Shown: positions 52,215 through 62,747, counted from the first letter of the stretch. The stretch is 64,000 bases of DNA from Atlantibacter subterraneus (GCF_027853245.1 NZ_JAPTZM010000002.1), one strand, 5' to 3'. Numbers and translations: made by a program. Notes: generated by a model not told the origin, from the sequence alone.

Positions 52215-54314
52215 TTAACGGAAATTAATGCTGCGATCGCTGGTCATGCTATAGAGATCGAACTTGCGTCCCAGCATCTGTCCACCGTCGCGGGTGAGCG
52301 GCGTCCAGCCGATGGCCGCGCGGCTGCGGGTCGGGCCAGACGAGAACAGATCGAGCGGCACGGAAACGTACACGCCTTTGGTGAAATCCCCTTCCCCGTA
52401 TTCATCTGGCGACACGTTGGTGAGGGTGGCGTAGCCGCCCACCACCACGCCGCTATCGAAGCGTTTGGAGACTTCCAGCGTGCCGCCTTTATCTCCAGCC
52501 AGATACTGCCCGACGCTGGCTTTGATCAGCACATCCTGGGCAAACGGCGGCGTCCAGTATGCCGACAGGTGCCCGGTTTTCACGCTGTAGTCAGTGAATT
52601 TCATCATATCCTGGGCGCTGCGCCAGTCGCGCTGCTTCACGTAGTTGGCATCAACGCCGAATGCCCAGTTGCTGTCTACCGGGCGATACAGCACTTCTGC
52701 CCCTGCGCCGCCGTACATGGTTTCCAGATAGCCGCCGTAAACCTGGCCGTAAAAACCGTTGCCGAAATACTGGAAGTAGTTGGCTTGCAGGTTATTCACA
52801 TAGACATCGTTTTCCACGTAATCACGCACGTGGGTGCGCACCCTCGGCAGGGAAGAATCCTTCGGCGGATTGGTGTAGTTAAATTTGTCGTAGTTATTGG
52901 CGATGTTGGCGAACAGGCTGCCGGTGGTCAGCAGATGGTCGGTGACCCACCAGTCGGCGGTGCCCATCACCCCCACCTGGTACATATAAAAACTTTCCGG
53001 CCCGCCGATGGACTGATTCAACACCGGGTCAAGATGGAAGCTGAAGCGCGAAGGCTCGATATACCAGCCCTGTTCCGGGTTCTCCAGGGTTACCGGTTCG
53101 ATGCGCTTTTGTGCCAGCGCGGTTTCCTGGCCTAACGGCTCGCCTTCCAGATGGCGCTGCAGGCTGGCGACGTCAGTTTCGGTGGTGACCTGCGGCATTT
53201 TGGCGCGCGTCTCGGTAACGCGGATAGTTCGAATGCCGTCGGGCAGGTCGTTCATCACGATCCGGTTGGCGCGCTCAATGCCCTCCTGTGAGTCGCGGTA
53301 TTTCACCTGCTCGCCGGTGACGTAAAGCGTGTCGCCGTGGGTCTGAATCTGTGGGTCATTCAGCCCGGCGTTGTATTTCAGCAGCGTTAGCTGGTTGGCC
53401 GCCACGCTGTGCTGAATAATCGCTTCCTGCGGCTCCGGCTGGTATTCCGGGCGGCGGTTATCGTTATAGCGCGGACGCAGGTCGTTGAAATTGGTGCGCA
53501 GGGTCACGCCGAACATAAAGGTATTGCCGCGCTCATAGCTCAGGTTAACGTCGGCCCAATCGGTCGCACGATAAATAGCGCCAAGGTTAAACTTGCTCTT
53601 CTGCTCAAGCTTCCCGGCGAAGTCCTGGGTGTAGTTATTGCCCTCATATTCCAGCTTCAGGCGCAGCGGCTGCCACGGGGTCTGGTATTCCACCCCGCCG
53701 AACAGCGATGCCGGGCCGTGGAACATCTGCCCGGCATCTACCGAACCCGCTTTGTTATAGCTGTTGTCGCGCGCGCAGTATTTGTCGCTGTACGAGCAGA
53801 ACGGGTTTTTGACGTTGCCGCTGGTGCCCAGATAGCCCCAGCCTAATCCCAGCGAGAAATCGAACGGACCCCAGGCTTTATTCGCCACAATGTATTCAGC
53901 ATCGAACAGCCCGGTGCCGCCGATATCCCGCGCGCCGACGGCAACCTGCGGCATCCAGTAACTCTCTTCCCACAGCCGCAGTTTGAGATCGAAGGCTTTG
54001 TCTTTGTAGGTTTGATCGCCGGAAAATGCCTCGACGCTGCTGTAGCGCCGGGTGCGCGCATCGGTGTAACGCAGCGTGGTTTCCAGCCACGGGAACAGTT
54101 GCACCGAGGCAGAGTAATAGCGGTACTGATCGTTATCGCGGTAGTTGAGGCTTAATTCACCTTCGCGCGCCATCCGCGCCGTGGGCGTTTGCATCAGGCC
54201 CACGCCGCCGAAATCCGATTGCGACGGGCCGACCGGCGCGGGCCAGCTCTCCGCCTGGCATGCCGACGTCACGGCCAGCGCCACGAGGCTATACAGGTAG
54301 CGTTTTTTTATCAT
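52215..54314 (-). CDS. yjbH: YjbH outer-membrane lipoprotein/barrel of the yjbEFGH operon
   Basis: 699 residues (E. coli 698). Exopolysaccharide-associated outer-membrane protein, with WbfB/YmcA-type relatives. N-terminal signal with the possible lipobox VTSACQA. Two barrel-like regions rich in alternating aromatic residues (about 30-290 and 420-690) flank a short periplasmic domain (about 295-400, with QTHGDTLYVTGEQVKYRDS). In E. coli the operon is controlled by the Rcs phosphorelay and its overexpression changes extracellular polysaccharide. The start overlaps the yjbG stop (ATGA). Confidence 0.93.
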   Translation of the reverse strand: MIKKRYLYSLVALAVTSACQAESWPAPVGPSQSDFGGVGLMQTPTARMAREGELSLNYRDNDQYRYYSASVQLFPWLETTLRYTDARTRRYSSVEAFSGDQTYKDKAFDLKLRLWEESYWMPQVAVGARDIGGTGLFDAEYIVANKAWGPFDFSLGLGWGYLGTSGNVKNPFCSYSDKYCARDNSYNKAGSVDAGQMFHGPASLFGGVEYQTPWQPLRLKLEYEGNNYTQDFAGKLEQKSKFNLGAIYRATDWADVNLSYERGNTFMFGVTLRTNFNDLRPRYNDNRRPEYQPEPQEAIIQHSVAANQLTLLKYNAGLNDPQIQTHGDTLYVTGEQVKYRDSQEGIERANRIVMNDLPDGIRTIRVTETRAKMPQVTTETDVASLQRHLEGEPLGQETALAQKRIEPVTLENPEQGWYIEPSRFSFHLDPVLNQSIGGPESFYMYQVGVMGTADWWVTDHLLTTGSLFANIANNYDKFNYTNPPKDSSLPRVRTHVRDYVENDVYVNNLQANYFQYFGNGFYGQVYGGYLETMYGGAGAEVLYRPVDSNWAFGVDANYVKQRDWRSAQDMMKFTDYSVKTGHLSAYWTPPFAQDVLIKASVGQYLAGDKGGTLEVSKRFDSGVVVGGYATLTNVSPDEYGEGDFTKGVYVSVPLDLFSSGPTRSRAAIGWTPLTRDGGQMLGRKFDLYSMTSDRSINFR

Positions 54315-55048
54315 TGCGGTATCCGGTGCGTCAGGGAGTCGACAAGCTGCGCGTTGAGGTCGTCATAAGCCGATGAAAAGAGCCGTTGTGAAAATCCGAC
54401 CAGGATGGCGCTGCCCGGCATGGGCTCAACGTGGCGTTTATTCCAGTACGCCACCGGCGCTTTTTGCACCCGCCCATCCGGATAAATTACCCAGGCATAA
54501 CTGCGCTCCGCCCCGCTGAGCAACGCGGTTTCGTCGAGATACTCCGCCACGCTTTTACCCGGCGTGAACGGCCTGTTCCCCGCGCCGCTCACCAGTCCGT
54601 ACAGGGTGATATAGCCAGGCATTTTGCCGGTCCACAGGGTGTAATCACCGGCCAGCGGTTTATTGGTCGCAGTCCTGACTCTCAGCACGTCAGGATCGAG
54701 ATCGACAAACTGACGGTCCGTGACCTTAAGTGCCGCCATTTGCTGCTGAAGCTGGCGAATGGCGGCGGCATCATCACCCGACTCCTGCGCGGCGAGAGAG
54801 GCCAGCCTGGCCAGCAGTTGCTGATGGCGCGCCTGTTGATCGCGGGTTTTCCCCGTTACGCCAATCACGGCCCCCGGCCACCAGCTGTGTGCCAGCGCGG
54901 GTTGGCTAACCACATCGGATAAGCGTTGGGCATTCTGAATTTTCAGCGTTTCGCCGCTGTCGGTGCGATGTACCGTTACCGTGCCCGCCGCGTAAAGGCT
55001 CTGGCTTAACAAGCTCAGCATGAAAGCGCTGAAAGGAAGCATTCTCAT
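54311..55048 (-). CDS. yjbG: YjbG periplasmic protein (capsule-biosynthesis GfcC-like)
   Basis: 245 residues with a signal peptide (about 1-20, ending SLYAA). GfcC/YjbG family, paralogous to YmcB of the group 4 capsule operon. SLBB-like beta-grasp folds are known for GfcC. Visible features are GTVTVHRTDSGETLKIQNA and the C-terminal GSAILVGFSQRLFSS. Overlaps both neighbours by 4 bases, so translation is coupled within yjbEFGH. Confidence 0.93.
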   Translation of the reverse strand: MRMLPFSAFMLSLLSQSLYAAGTVTVHRTDSGETLKIQNAQRLSDVVSQPALAHSWWPGAVIGVTGKTRDQQARHQQLLARLASLAAQESGDDAAAIRQLQQQMAALKVTDRQFVDLDPDVLRVRTATNKPLAGDYTLWTGKMPGYITLYGLVSGAGNRPFTPGKSVAEYLDETALLSGAERSYAWVIYPDGRVQKAPVAYWNKRHVEPMPGSAILVGFSQRLFSSAYDDLNAQLVDSLTHRIPQ

Positions 55049-55683
55049 GATTTCGCCGCCTTGATGAGTTGCGTGGTGACCGGGTAATAGTCGGCACCGA
55101 GAGTCTGTTCAGAGCGGCGAATTTGTCCGTCGCTGTCGATCCAGTAGCGGTTGGTCCAGCTTGCCCGATCGGTGGTTACTGTTTCTTCCAGCACCCGAAC
55201 GGCGGTGATATCACTGCCGGTTTTCAGGCTGTCACTGCCCTGCCAGCGAAACTGCGAGCGCGCGGTGGCGTAACGCACCTGCTGATGCTCGGTCCAGCCC
55301 ATCACCCGCGTCCAGCCTGCGCCGTCACGGATTTGCCCCGGCGCTTTTAGCGGATCGGCGTCCAGATTGCCTACCTGGAGCAGGTTGTCACCCAGGCCGG
55401 TGGTTTTAATCACTCGTCCGTGTTGGGTAATTAACACCGCCTGATCCTGCGTCACCCATTTCTGCTGCCCGTCTTCCGAGAAGGCGAGCACCACAAACAG
55501 CTGCGGGCCGTGGTTAAGCGTCATGTACTGGCTGGCATAGGGCATGTTGTGGATTTCGTCATTGGTGAGAGTGACGCCGTCCCGCCCTGCCATATTGTTC
55601 CAGAGCGCCTTACCCATGCCGGTGAGATTGGCTGAACACGCCTGCAGCAGCAGGCACACTGTGATGATCGCGACTCGCTTCAC
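55045..55683 (-). CDS. yjbF: YjbF lipoprotein (GfcB family)
   Basis: 212 residues from a GTG start that follows GGGGAAA; this gives exactly the E. coli length. Signal peptide with the lipobox LLLQAC, so an outer-membrane lipoprotein is expected. GfcB/YmcC family, partner of GfcC/YjbG in capsule-like operons. An upstream in-frame ATG would add 48 residues without similarity and is rejected. Overlaps yjbG by 4 bases. Confidence 0.92.
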   Translation of the reverse strand: MKRVAIITVCLLLQACSANLTGMGKALWNNMAGRDGVTLTNDEIHNMPYASQYMTLNHGPQLFVVLAFSEDGQQKWVTQDQAVLITQHGRVIKTTGLGDNLLQVGNLDADPLKAPGQIRDGAGWTRVMGWTEHQQVRYATARSQFRWQGSDSLKTGSDITAVRVLEETVTTDRASWTNRYWIDSDGQIRRSEQTLGADYYPVTTQLIKAAKS

Positions 55684-55744
55684 GCGTTTCCCCAGGTCAA
55701 AATAACCACACCGCAGTGTGGTTATGGTTAAAACACCCGTTACG

Positions 55745-55990
55745 TTACTGGGTGGTACTGGTTGTGGTGGTTGTGGTGGTCCCGGTGTTTGAACCGTCGC
55801 CTCCGCCCGTTGCGGCAAGCGCCACACCGACTACCGATCCAACCGTACTGGCGCTGGTCGCAGTAGACGTTCCTGCTGAGACCGATGTCGCGGCGCTACC
55901 CGCCGCTTCACCCACTTCCACCGGAGCGGCGAAGGCAGACGATACGGCAAGCAGAGACACGGCAAATACGCCATAGGTTATTTTCTTCAT
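55745..55990 (-). CDS. yjbE: YjbE, small secreted protein rich in Thr/Ser/Gly
   Basis: 81 residues (E. coli 80). Signal peptide about 1-21 ending SAFAA, then a low-complexity mature part of about 60 residues (VGEAAGSAATSVSAG, VGVALAATGGGDGSNTG and a Thr run). First gene of the Rcs-controlled yjbEFGH operon. Start ATG follows AAAGGAACC; a frame extending 40 codons further upstream is ignored. Role unknown, presumably extracellular or periplasmic in polysaccharide production. Confidence 0.92.
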   Translation of the reverse strand: MKKITYGVFAVSLLAVSSAFAAPVEVGEAAGSAATSVSAGTSTATSASTVGSVVGVALAATGGGDGSNTGTTTTTTTSTTQ

Positions 55991-56352
55991 ACAGGTTCCT
56001 TTCATTAAATGAATGGATATATGCCTGAACAATCCAGGCGGAACCGAGTATACATAACCTGACAGAGGGAGTTGACGTGCTGAGGAAATAGCCTGGCGGC
56101 TTTCGGACAATTAAACCTGGCGGGATAAAATCACAAAACAAAATATAAAATAAACATTAAAAACAACTATTTATAAAAAAATACGCAAGAAAAAACCCCC
56201 GGTTATTCCTAATTATCTCGGTTTCTTAAAGGATGCCTTAATTTATTTTCAGATAAACCTCAGCGGCCATTTTTTAAATAATGCTGAGGCAACGGGATAA
56301 ATCTGATAAAAAAATGCCGGCATTTCGCCGGCATTTTAAAGGTTATCGCTAA
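55991..56352 (-). promoter_or_regulatory. yjbE upstream region and pgi terminator
   Basis: 362 bases without a gene. 56313-56335 holds the pgi terminator AATGCCGGC / GCCGGCATT with a T-run on the minus strand. The remainder, AT-rich at 56141-56180, must carry the yjbE promoter and its RcsB control. I could not assign an RcsB box with confidence. Confidence 0.6.
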
Positions 56353-58002
<1,650 letters not shown>

Positions 58003-58340
58003 AGCAATACTCATGTGGATTTGAAAAATGTGACTGCCGTCGATTGTAGCGCTACTCCAGGCAATTGCGATGACTTTTGTGCCCTGCCCGTATCACTCGA
58101 CGAATACGCCGCCGCCAGATTGCTGAATCGAGCTTCCCGGCAAAGTATAGCGGTTATAAGTTATTTTCCTGGACCATCCCGGAACATGAAAAATCCCCAT
58201 AATCCCAGCGTTGACAAGGGCCCGGTGGAAACTTTATTTATAAAAGCGAGCGTTAAAAAATTATTACTTAGCATTCCCAAAGCAAACGACCCAACGCAAC
58301 TACAACGTGAAAGGCGAAGGGAATCTCACACGAGGTAGTT
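58003..58340 (+). promoter_or_regulatory. pgi-lysC divergent spacer; lysC promoter and short leader without L-box
   Basis: 338 bases. A -35 TTGACA at 58211-58216 with an AT-rich -10 region near 58233-58242 is the best lysC promoter, giving a leader of about 95 bases. The end CACACGAGGTAGTTATG keeps the ribosome-binding site of E. coli lysC. None of the conserved lysine-riboswitch blocks seen in E. coli, such as GAGGGGGTGCATCGCCGAGG, GGCTGG or CACCAGAAGC, can be found, and the leader is too short to hold that 175-base aptamer. Confidence 0.7.
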
Positions 58341-59702
58341 ATGTCATATTCAGCTTCATCTATGGTCGTCGCGAAATTCGGCGGCACCAGCGTCGCCAGC
58401 TTCGACGCCATGAACCGCAGCGCCGACGTGGTGCTTTCCGATCCCAACGTGCGCCTGGTGGTGCTTTCCGCCTCTGCGGGTGTGACCAATCTGCTGGTTG
58501 CGCTGGCCGAAGGCCTGGAAGCCACGGAACGCTTCGTGAAGCTGGATGCCATCCGCAAAATTCAGCACGATATTTTAGGCCATCTGGCGAATCCGCAGGT
58601 GATCCGCGAAGAGATCGACCGCCTGCTGGAAAATATTACCACCCTGGCGGAAGCCGCCTCGCTGGCGACCTCGAATGCCCTGACTGACGAACTGGTCAGC
58701 CACGGCGAACTGATGTCTACGTTGCTGTTTGTTGAGATCCTGCGCGAGCGCGGTGTAGTGGCCCAGTGGTTTGACGTGCGTAAAGTGATGCGTACCAGCG
58801 ACCGCTTTGGCCGCGCCGAGCCGGACGTGAGCGCCCTTGCCGAACTGAGTAACCTGCAACTGGCTCCGCGCCTGGCGGAAGGGCTGGTCATTACCCAGGG
58901 CTTTATCGGCAGCGAATCCAAAGGCCGCACCACCACCCTGGGCCGTGGCGGCAGCGACTATACCGCCGCACTGCTGGGCGAAGCATTAAAAGCCAGCCGC
59001 GTGGATATCTGGACCGACGTGCCGGGCATTTACACCACCGACCCGCGCGTGGTGCCTGCCGCAAAACGCATCGATGAAATCGCCTTTGAAGAAGCCGCTG
59101 AAATGGCGACCTTCGGCGCGAAAGTGCTGCATCCGGCGACGCTGCTGCCTGCGGTGCGCAGCGATATCCCGGTGTTTGTCGGCTCCAGCAAAGACCCAAA
59201 AGCGGGCGGGACGCTGGTGTGCAATCAAACCCATAATCCGCCGCTATTCCGGGCGCTGGCCCTGCGCCGCAAACAAACCCTGCTGACGCTGCACAGCCTG
59301 AATATGCTGCACTCACGCGGCTTCCTGGCCGAAGTGTTCAGCATCCTGGCGCGCCATAATATCTCGGTGGATTTGATTACCACCTCTGAAGTGAGCGTGG
59401 CGCTGACGCTGGATACTACCGGCTCTACCTCGACCGGCGATACCCTGCTGACCCAGGCGCTGTTGACCGAGCTTTCTTCCCTGTGCCGCGTGGAAGTCGA
59501 GCAGGACCTGGCGCTGGTAGCGCTGATCGGCAACAATCTGTCGAAAGCCTGCGGCGTGGGCAAAGAGGTGTTCGGCGTGCTGGAACCGTTCAACATCCGC
59601 ATGATTTGCTATGGTGCATCCAGCTATAACCTGTGCTTCCTGGTGCCGGGCAGCGACGCGGAACAAGTTGTCCAGAAACTGCATCACAATTTATTCGAGT
59701 GA
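58341..59702 (+). CDS. lysC: Lysine-sensitive aspartokinase III
   Basis: 453 residues (E. coli 449; the extra residues are at the N-terminus). Phosphorylates aspartate at the head of the lysine/threonine/methionine pathway. Kinase domain with KFGGTS at 12-17, ITQGFIGS, GRTTTLGRGGSDYTAALLGE and VDIWTDVPGIYTTDPR, then two ACT domains (about 310-453) that bind lysine, including LHSLNMLHSRGFLAEVFSIL and SVDLITTSEVSVALTLD. Allosteric control looks intact even though the RNA switch seems to be missing upstream. Confidence 0.97.
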   Translation: MSYSASSMVVAKFGGTSVASFDAMNRSADVVLSDPNVRLVVLSASAGVTNLLVALAEGLEATERFVKLDAIRKIQHDILGHLANPQVIREEIDRLLENITTLAEAASLATSNALTDELVSHGELMSTLLFVEILRERGVVAQWFDVRKVMRTSDRFGRAEPDVSALAELSNLQLAPRLAEGLVITQGFIGSESKGRTTTLGRGGSDYTAALLGEALKASRVDIWTDVPGIYTTDPRVVPAAKRIDEIAFEEAAEMATFGAKVLHPATLLPAVRSDIPVFVGSSKDPKAGGTLVCNQTHNPPLFRALALRRKQTLLTLHSLNMLHSRGFLAEVFSILARHNISVDLITTSEVSVALTLDTTGSTSTGDTLLTQALLTELSSLCRVEVEQDLALVALIGNNLSKACGVGKEVFGVLEPFNIRMICYGASSYNLCFLVPGSDAEQVVQKLHHNLFE

Positions 59703-59713
59703 TATTCGATCTT

Positions 59714-59743
59714 CCCTTCTGAGGCACAGCGTCCTCAGAAGGG
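59714..59743. repeat. Inverted repeat after lysC
   Basis: CCCTTCTGAGG-CACAGCGT-CCTCAGAAGGG, a perfect 11-bp stem with an 8-base loop, 11 bases beyond lysC. No U-run follows, so it may end or stabilise the lysC message without being a standard intrinsic terminator. Confidence 0.65.
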
Positions 59744-59892
59744 GTAGATGACCATAATTCAATTGAATAAAACTTCCCCACACGATACACAATGCCTATG
59801 GCTCTCGTTCGGGCCTTTTCCCCTACAGCGATAACGCACCGCCGCGATCACAGTGGCAGGGGAACACACCAACACACTTAAAGGAAAACAAC

Positions 59893-60840
59893 ATGCTGGC
59901 ATTACTGACGCGGCTGTTCCCGCTCTGGGCGCTGCTGCTCTCGGTTATCGCGTATTACACGCCCTCCACCTTCACGCCGATTGGTCCCTGGGTCGCCACC
60001 CTGCTGATGCTGATTATGTTTGGCATGGGCGTGCACCTGAAACTCGATGATTTTAAACGGGTGCTGTCGCGCCCCGCGCCGGTGGCCGCCGGGATTTTCC
60101 TGCACTATCTGGTGATGCCGCTCGCGGCGTGGCTGCTGGCGATGTTATTTAAGATGCCGCCCGATCTTTCCGCCGGGATGGTGCTGGTGGGCAGCGTGGC
60201 CAGCGGCACCGCGTCAAACGTGATGATTTATCTGGCAAAAGGCGATGTGGCGCTGTCCGTCACTATCTCTTCCGTCTCTACGCTGGTGGGCGTGGTCGCC
60301 ACGCCGCTGCTGACTCGCCTGTATGTGGATGCGCATATTCAGGTCGACGTCATGGGGATGCTGCTGAGCATTCTTCAGATTGTGGTGATCCCAATTGGCC
60401 TGGGTCTGATTGTCCATCACCTGTTCCCCCGGCTGGTGAAAGCCGTGGAGCCTTACCTGCCGGCGTTTTCGATGGTGTGCATTCTGGCCATTATCAGCGC
60501 CGTGGTGGCCGGTTCCGCCGCGCATATCGCTTCGGTCGGCCTGGTGGTGATTGTGGCGGTGATCCTGCATAACACCATCGGTTTGCTGGGCGGCTACTGG
60601 GGCGGACGCCTGTTTGGCTTCGACGAATCCACCTGCCGCACCCTGGCGATTGAAGTCGGGATGCAGAACTCCGGCCTCGCCGCCGCGCTGGGGAAAATCT
60701 ACTTCTCCCCGCTCGCGGCGCTGCCGGGCGCGCTGTTCTCGGTATGGCACAACCTGTCGGGCTCGCTGCTGGCGGGTTACTGGTCGGGCAAACCGGTTGA
60801 CGGCACGCCTGCTAAGCGCCTGAAAAAGCGCAAAGCCTGA
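59893..60840 (+). CDS. panS: Bile acid:sodium symporter family transporter, PanS-like
   Basis: 315 residues, ten-helix BASS-family permease. Resembles Salmonella PanS, a transporter of pantothenate precursors (ketopantoate/pantoate), and YocS-type proteins. Family motifs GMVLVGSVASGTASNVM (about 95-111) and EVGMQNSGLAAALGKIYF (about 254-271) mark the two crossed helices that form the substrate and Na+ sites. E. coli K-12 lacks it between lysC and yjbD. Start ATG follows AAAGGAAAA. A clear terminator follows. Substrate is inferred only. Confidence 0.85.
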   Translation: MLALLTRLFPLWALLLSVIAYYTPSTFTPIGPWVATLLMLIMFGMGVHLKLDDFKRVLSRPAPVAAGIFLHYLVMPLAAWLLAMLFKMPPDLSAGMVLVGSVASGTASNVMIYLAKGDVALSVTISSVSTLVGVVATPLLTRLYVDAHIQVDVMGMLLSILQIVVIPIGLGLIVHHLFPRLVKAVEPYLPAFSMVCILAIISAVVAGSAAHIASVGLVVIVAVILHNTIGLLGGYWGGRLFGFDESTCRTLAIEVGMQNSGLAAALGKIYFSPLAALPGALFSVWHNLSGSLLAGYWSGKPVDGTPAKRLKKRKA

Positions 60841-60845
60841 ATAAT

Positions 60846-60872
60846 ACAGCCCGCTCGCCGGGCTGTTTTTTT
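60846..60872 (+). terminator. Terminator of panS
   Basis: ACAGCCCG-CTCGC-CGGGCTGT followed by seven T, an 8-bp stem 5 bases after the stop. Confidence 0.92.
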
Positions 60873-60945
60873 ATTGGCTAGCGGATTGTGGCGAACGCCT
60901 GGGGGCAGTAGTCTACAGACAGACTCCCGTATCGAGAGGTTTACC

Positions 60946-61218
60946 ATGGCAACGCCCCGACTGACCCAAAAAGAGATGACCGAAAGCGAGCAGCGCGAAC
61001 TGAAAACCCTGCTCGACCGCGCCAGAATTGCCCACGGCAGACCGCTAACCAACTCAGAAGCCAACCACGTCAAAAAAGAGTACATCGACAAGCTGATGGC
61101 CGAACGCGAAAAAGCGGCCAAACAGGCGCGCGCCGTTAAGAAAAAGCAGGCGCTAAAACCTGATACCACCAGTACCTTTTCCTGGAGCGCCAGCACCCAT
61201 ACCCGCGGTAAACGCTAA
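60946..61218 (+). CDS. yjbD: DUF3811 protein YjbD
   Basis: 90 residues, as in E. coli YjbD. Highly charged, helical, unknown function. Matches from MATPRLTQKEMTESEQREL to the C-terminal SFSWSAS-type ending (TFSWSASTHTRGKR). Basic residues dominate the second half. Start chosen behind GAGAGG gives the family length. The stop is one base from the convergent rluF stop. Confidence 0.92.
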   Translation: MATPRLTQKEMTESEQRELKTLLDRARIAHGRPLTNSEANHVKKEYIDKLMAEREKAAKQARAVKKKQALKPDTTSTFSWSASTHTRGKR

Positions 61219-61219
61219 A

Positions 61220-62095
61220 TTAGCGGCCCTTCTTCTTACGACCGGGCTGCGTAAAGCGCTTACGCTGCCCAAGCTCTGCCGGAGTTTTCGCGCCACTCTT
61301 ATTAGCAGGTTTCGCCGCCGGGCTTTTGGCAGGGGCGGCTTTCGGTTTTGCTTTCTTCGCGGGTTTGGCTTCCGAGGAGGAGTTCTCAATCAGCTTAAAC
61401 AGCTCGATTAACTCGTCGTCGGTTAAATCACGCCACTCTCCCAGCGGTAGCCCTTTCAGGCTCACGTTCATGATGCGCACGCGCTCAAGTTTTGTGACTT
61501 CAAAACCGAAGTGCTCGCACATGCGGCGGATCTGGCGGTTGAGCCCCTGAATCAGGGTGATGCGAAACACAAACGGCGCTTCACGCTTCACTTTGCACTT
61601 TTTAGTTACCGTGCCCAGCATCGGCACGCCCGCGCCCATACCGCGAATAAACTCGTCGGTGACCGGTTTATTCACCGTCACCAGGTACTCTTTTTCGTGA
61701 TCGTTCCCGGCGCGCAGGATTTTATTCACCAGGTCGCCGTGGTTAGTCAGGAAGATCAGCCCCTGGGAGTCTTTATCCAGGCGGCCAATCGGGAAGATAC
61801 GGGTGCTGTGGTTAACGAAATCAACGATGTTGTCTTTCTCGCCGTCCTCGGTGGTGCTCACCACGCCGACCGGTTTGTTGAGCGCGATAAACACCAGATC
61901 TTCTTCATTGCGCGGCTCAATCAGCTGCCCATTCACTTTTACCACGTCTCCGGCAACAACCTGATCGCCAATCCCGGCGCGCTTACCGTTGATAAAAACG
62001 TTTCCCTGTTCGATATAGCGATCGGCTTCGCGACGCGAGCAGATGCCGCTCTCGCTGATGTATTTATTAAGACGGGTTGATGAGTTTGGCAGCAT
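61220..62095 (-). CDS. rluF: 23S rRNA pseudouridine(2604) synthase RluF
   Basis: 291 residues (E. coli 290). RsuA-family synthase modifying 23S rRNA U2604 and tRNA-Tyr U35. N-terminal S4 domain (about 7-65, LNKYISESGICSRREADRYI), catalytic domain with the nucleophile Asp in FPIGRLDKDSQGLIFLTNHG (about residue 107), and a Lys/Ala-rich tail (from about 240) of low complexity. Confidence 0.97.
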   Translation of the reverse strand: MLPNSSTRLNKYISESGICSRREADRYIEQGNVFINGKRAGIGDQVVAGDVVKVNGQLIEPRNEEDLVFIALNKPVGVVSTTEDGEKDNIVDFVNHSTRIFPIGRLDKDSQGLIFLTNHGDLVNKILRAGNDHEKEYLVTVNKPVTDEFIRGMGAGVPMLGTVTKKCKVKREAPFVFRITLIQGLNRQIRRMCEHFGFEVTKLERVRIMNVSLKGLPLGEWRDLTDDELIELFKLIENSSSEAKPAKKAKPKAAPAKSPAAKPANKSGAKTPAELGQRKRFTQPGRKKKGR

Positions 62096-62193
62096 GGTTC
62101 CTCCGAAAAAAACGGACTATACCTTACCTGACGTCAGTTTCGTACAGCGAGAATCACATCTCAGGCTCAATGGACCTGGCCGATAAAGTCGGT

Positions 62194-62511
62194 TTAATAG
62201 CCGTTCAGCAAAAATTCAACGGCGTCACGTAACACAGGGCGGTAATGGCTAAGATCGGCAACCGCGTCGCCCACCTCTTTTGCCGGAAGCCCAGCCATCA
62301 TATGGGTCATGGCAATGTATTGTTGACCGGCAATCGAGACTACCGGACATACCTTCGCTGGCGGTGAAGAGGCATTGAGCCGGGCGAGCTCAATAACGGG
62401 AATGACCAGCACATGCTTCAGGACGTTCGCCACGGGGTGCTGCATGGCAATCAAAAAAGGGTAACTCTCCTTCCCTGCGCCCCGGTTTTGATATGCGACG
62501 TATTGATCCAT
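62194..62511 (-). CDS. ccdB: CcdB-family gyrase toxin
   Basis: 105 residues. Toxin of a type II toxin-antitoxin pair; CcdB proteins trap DNA gyrase on DNA. Resembles F-plasmid CcdB at MDQYVAYQNRG, VLVIPVIELARLN, VCPVVSIAGQQYIAMTHMMAGLPAKEVG, split here as PVVSIAGQQYIAMTH and MAGLPAKEVG, and VADLSHYRPVLRDAVEFLL. The last residues are NGY, whereas F CcdB ends in WGI, whose Trp and Ile are needed for poisoning gyrase; toxicity is therefore uncertain. Start overlaps the ccdA stop (TGATG). Confidence 0.88.
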   Translation of the reverse strand: MDQYVAYQNRGAGKESYPFLIAMQHPVANVLKHVLVIPVIELARLNASSPPAKVCPVVSIAGQQYIAMTHMMAGLPAKEVGDAVADLSHYRPVLRDAVEFLLNGY

Positions 62512-62747
62512 CAGAACGTCCTTTGAAAATCACTGAACGAACCGTTGTCATCCACCAGTTGGTTAAGCGCGTCGATAGCTTGCTGGTTCTCTTGCAGCCA
62601 TGTGCGACGTTGGTTTTCACGGAATTTTTCAAGCAACGCCTCCGTCAACAAGGCGGAAAGATTGATGTTTTGCTTTCTGGCTTCGTCGAGTAATTCCGGC
62701 GCTAAAGAGACATTTACCGATTTTTTTGTGGTCGCAGAAGTGCGCAT
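62511..62747 (-). CDS. ccdA: CcdA-family antitoxin
   Basis: 78 residues (F-plasmid CcdA 72). N-terminal ribbon-helix-helix DNA-binding domain (KSVNVSLAPELLDEARKQ, about 9-50) and a C-terminal flexible part (WLQENQQAIDALNQLVDD) that binds the toxin; the ending NGSFSDFQRTF parallels the NGSFADENRDW end of F CcdA. Start taken at the ATG after GGGGGTT; in-frame ATGs further upstream would add 8-19 residues. The CcdAB complex normally represses its own promoter, which should lie in the 160 bases upstream. Confidence 0.87.
   Translation of the reverse strand: MRTSATTKKSVNVSLAPELLDEARKQNINLSALLTEALLEKFRENQRRTWLQENQQAIDALNQLVDDNGSFSDFQRTF

Noticed and set aside
58015..58338. A 107-codon frame between pgi and lysC ending 2 bases before the lysC start, a possible leader peptide
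   Set aside because: Its start lies in the pgi 5' end region and the inner ATG at 58186 is upstream of the best lysC promoter. It has only one Lys-Lys pair, no terminator/antiterminator fold was seen, and there is no family similarity. Most likely chance.
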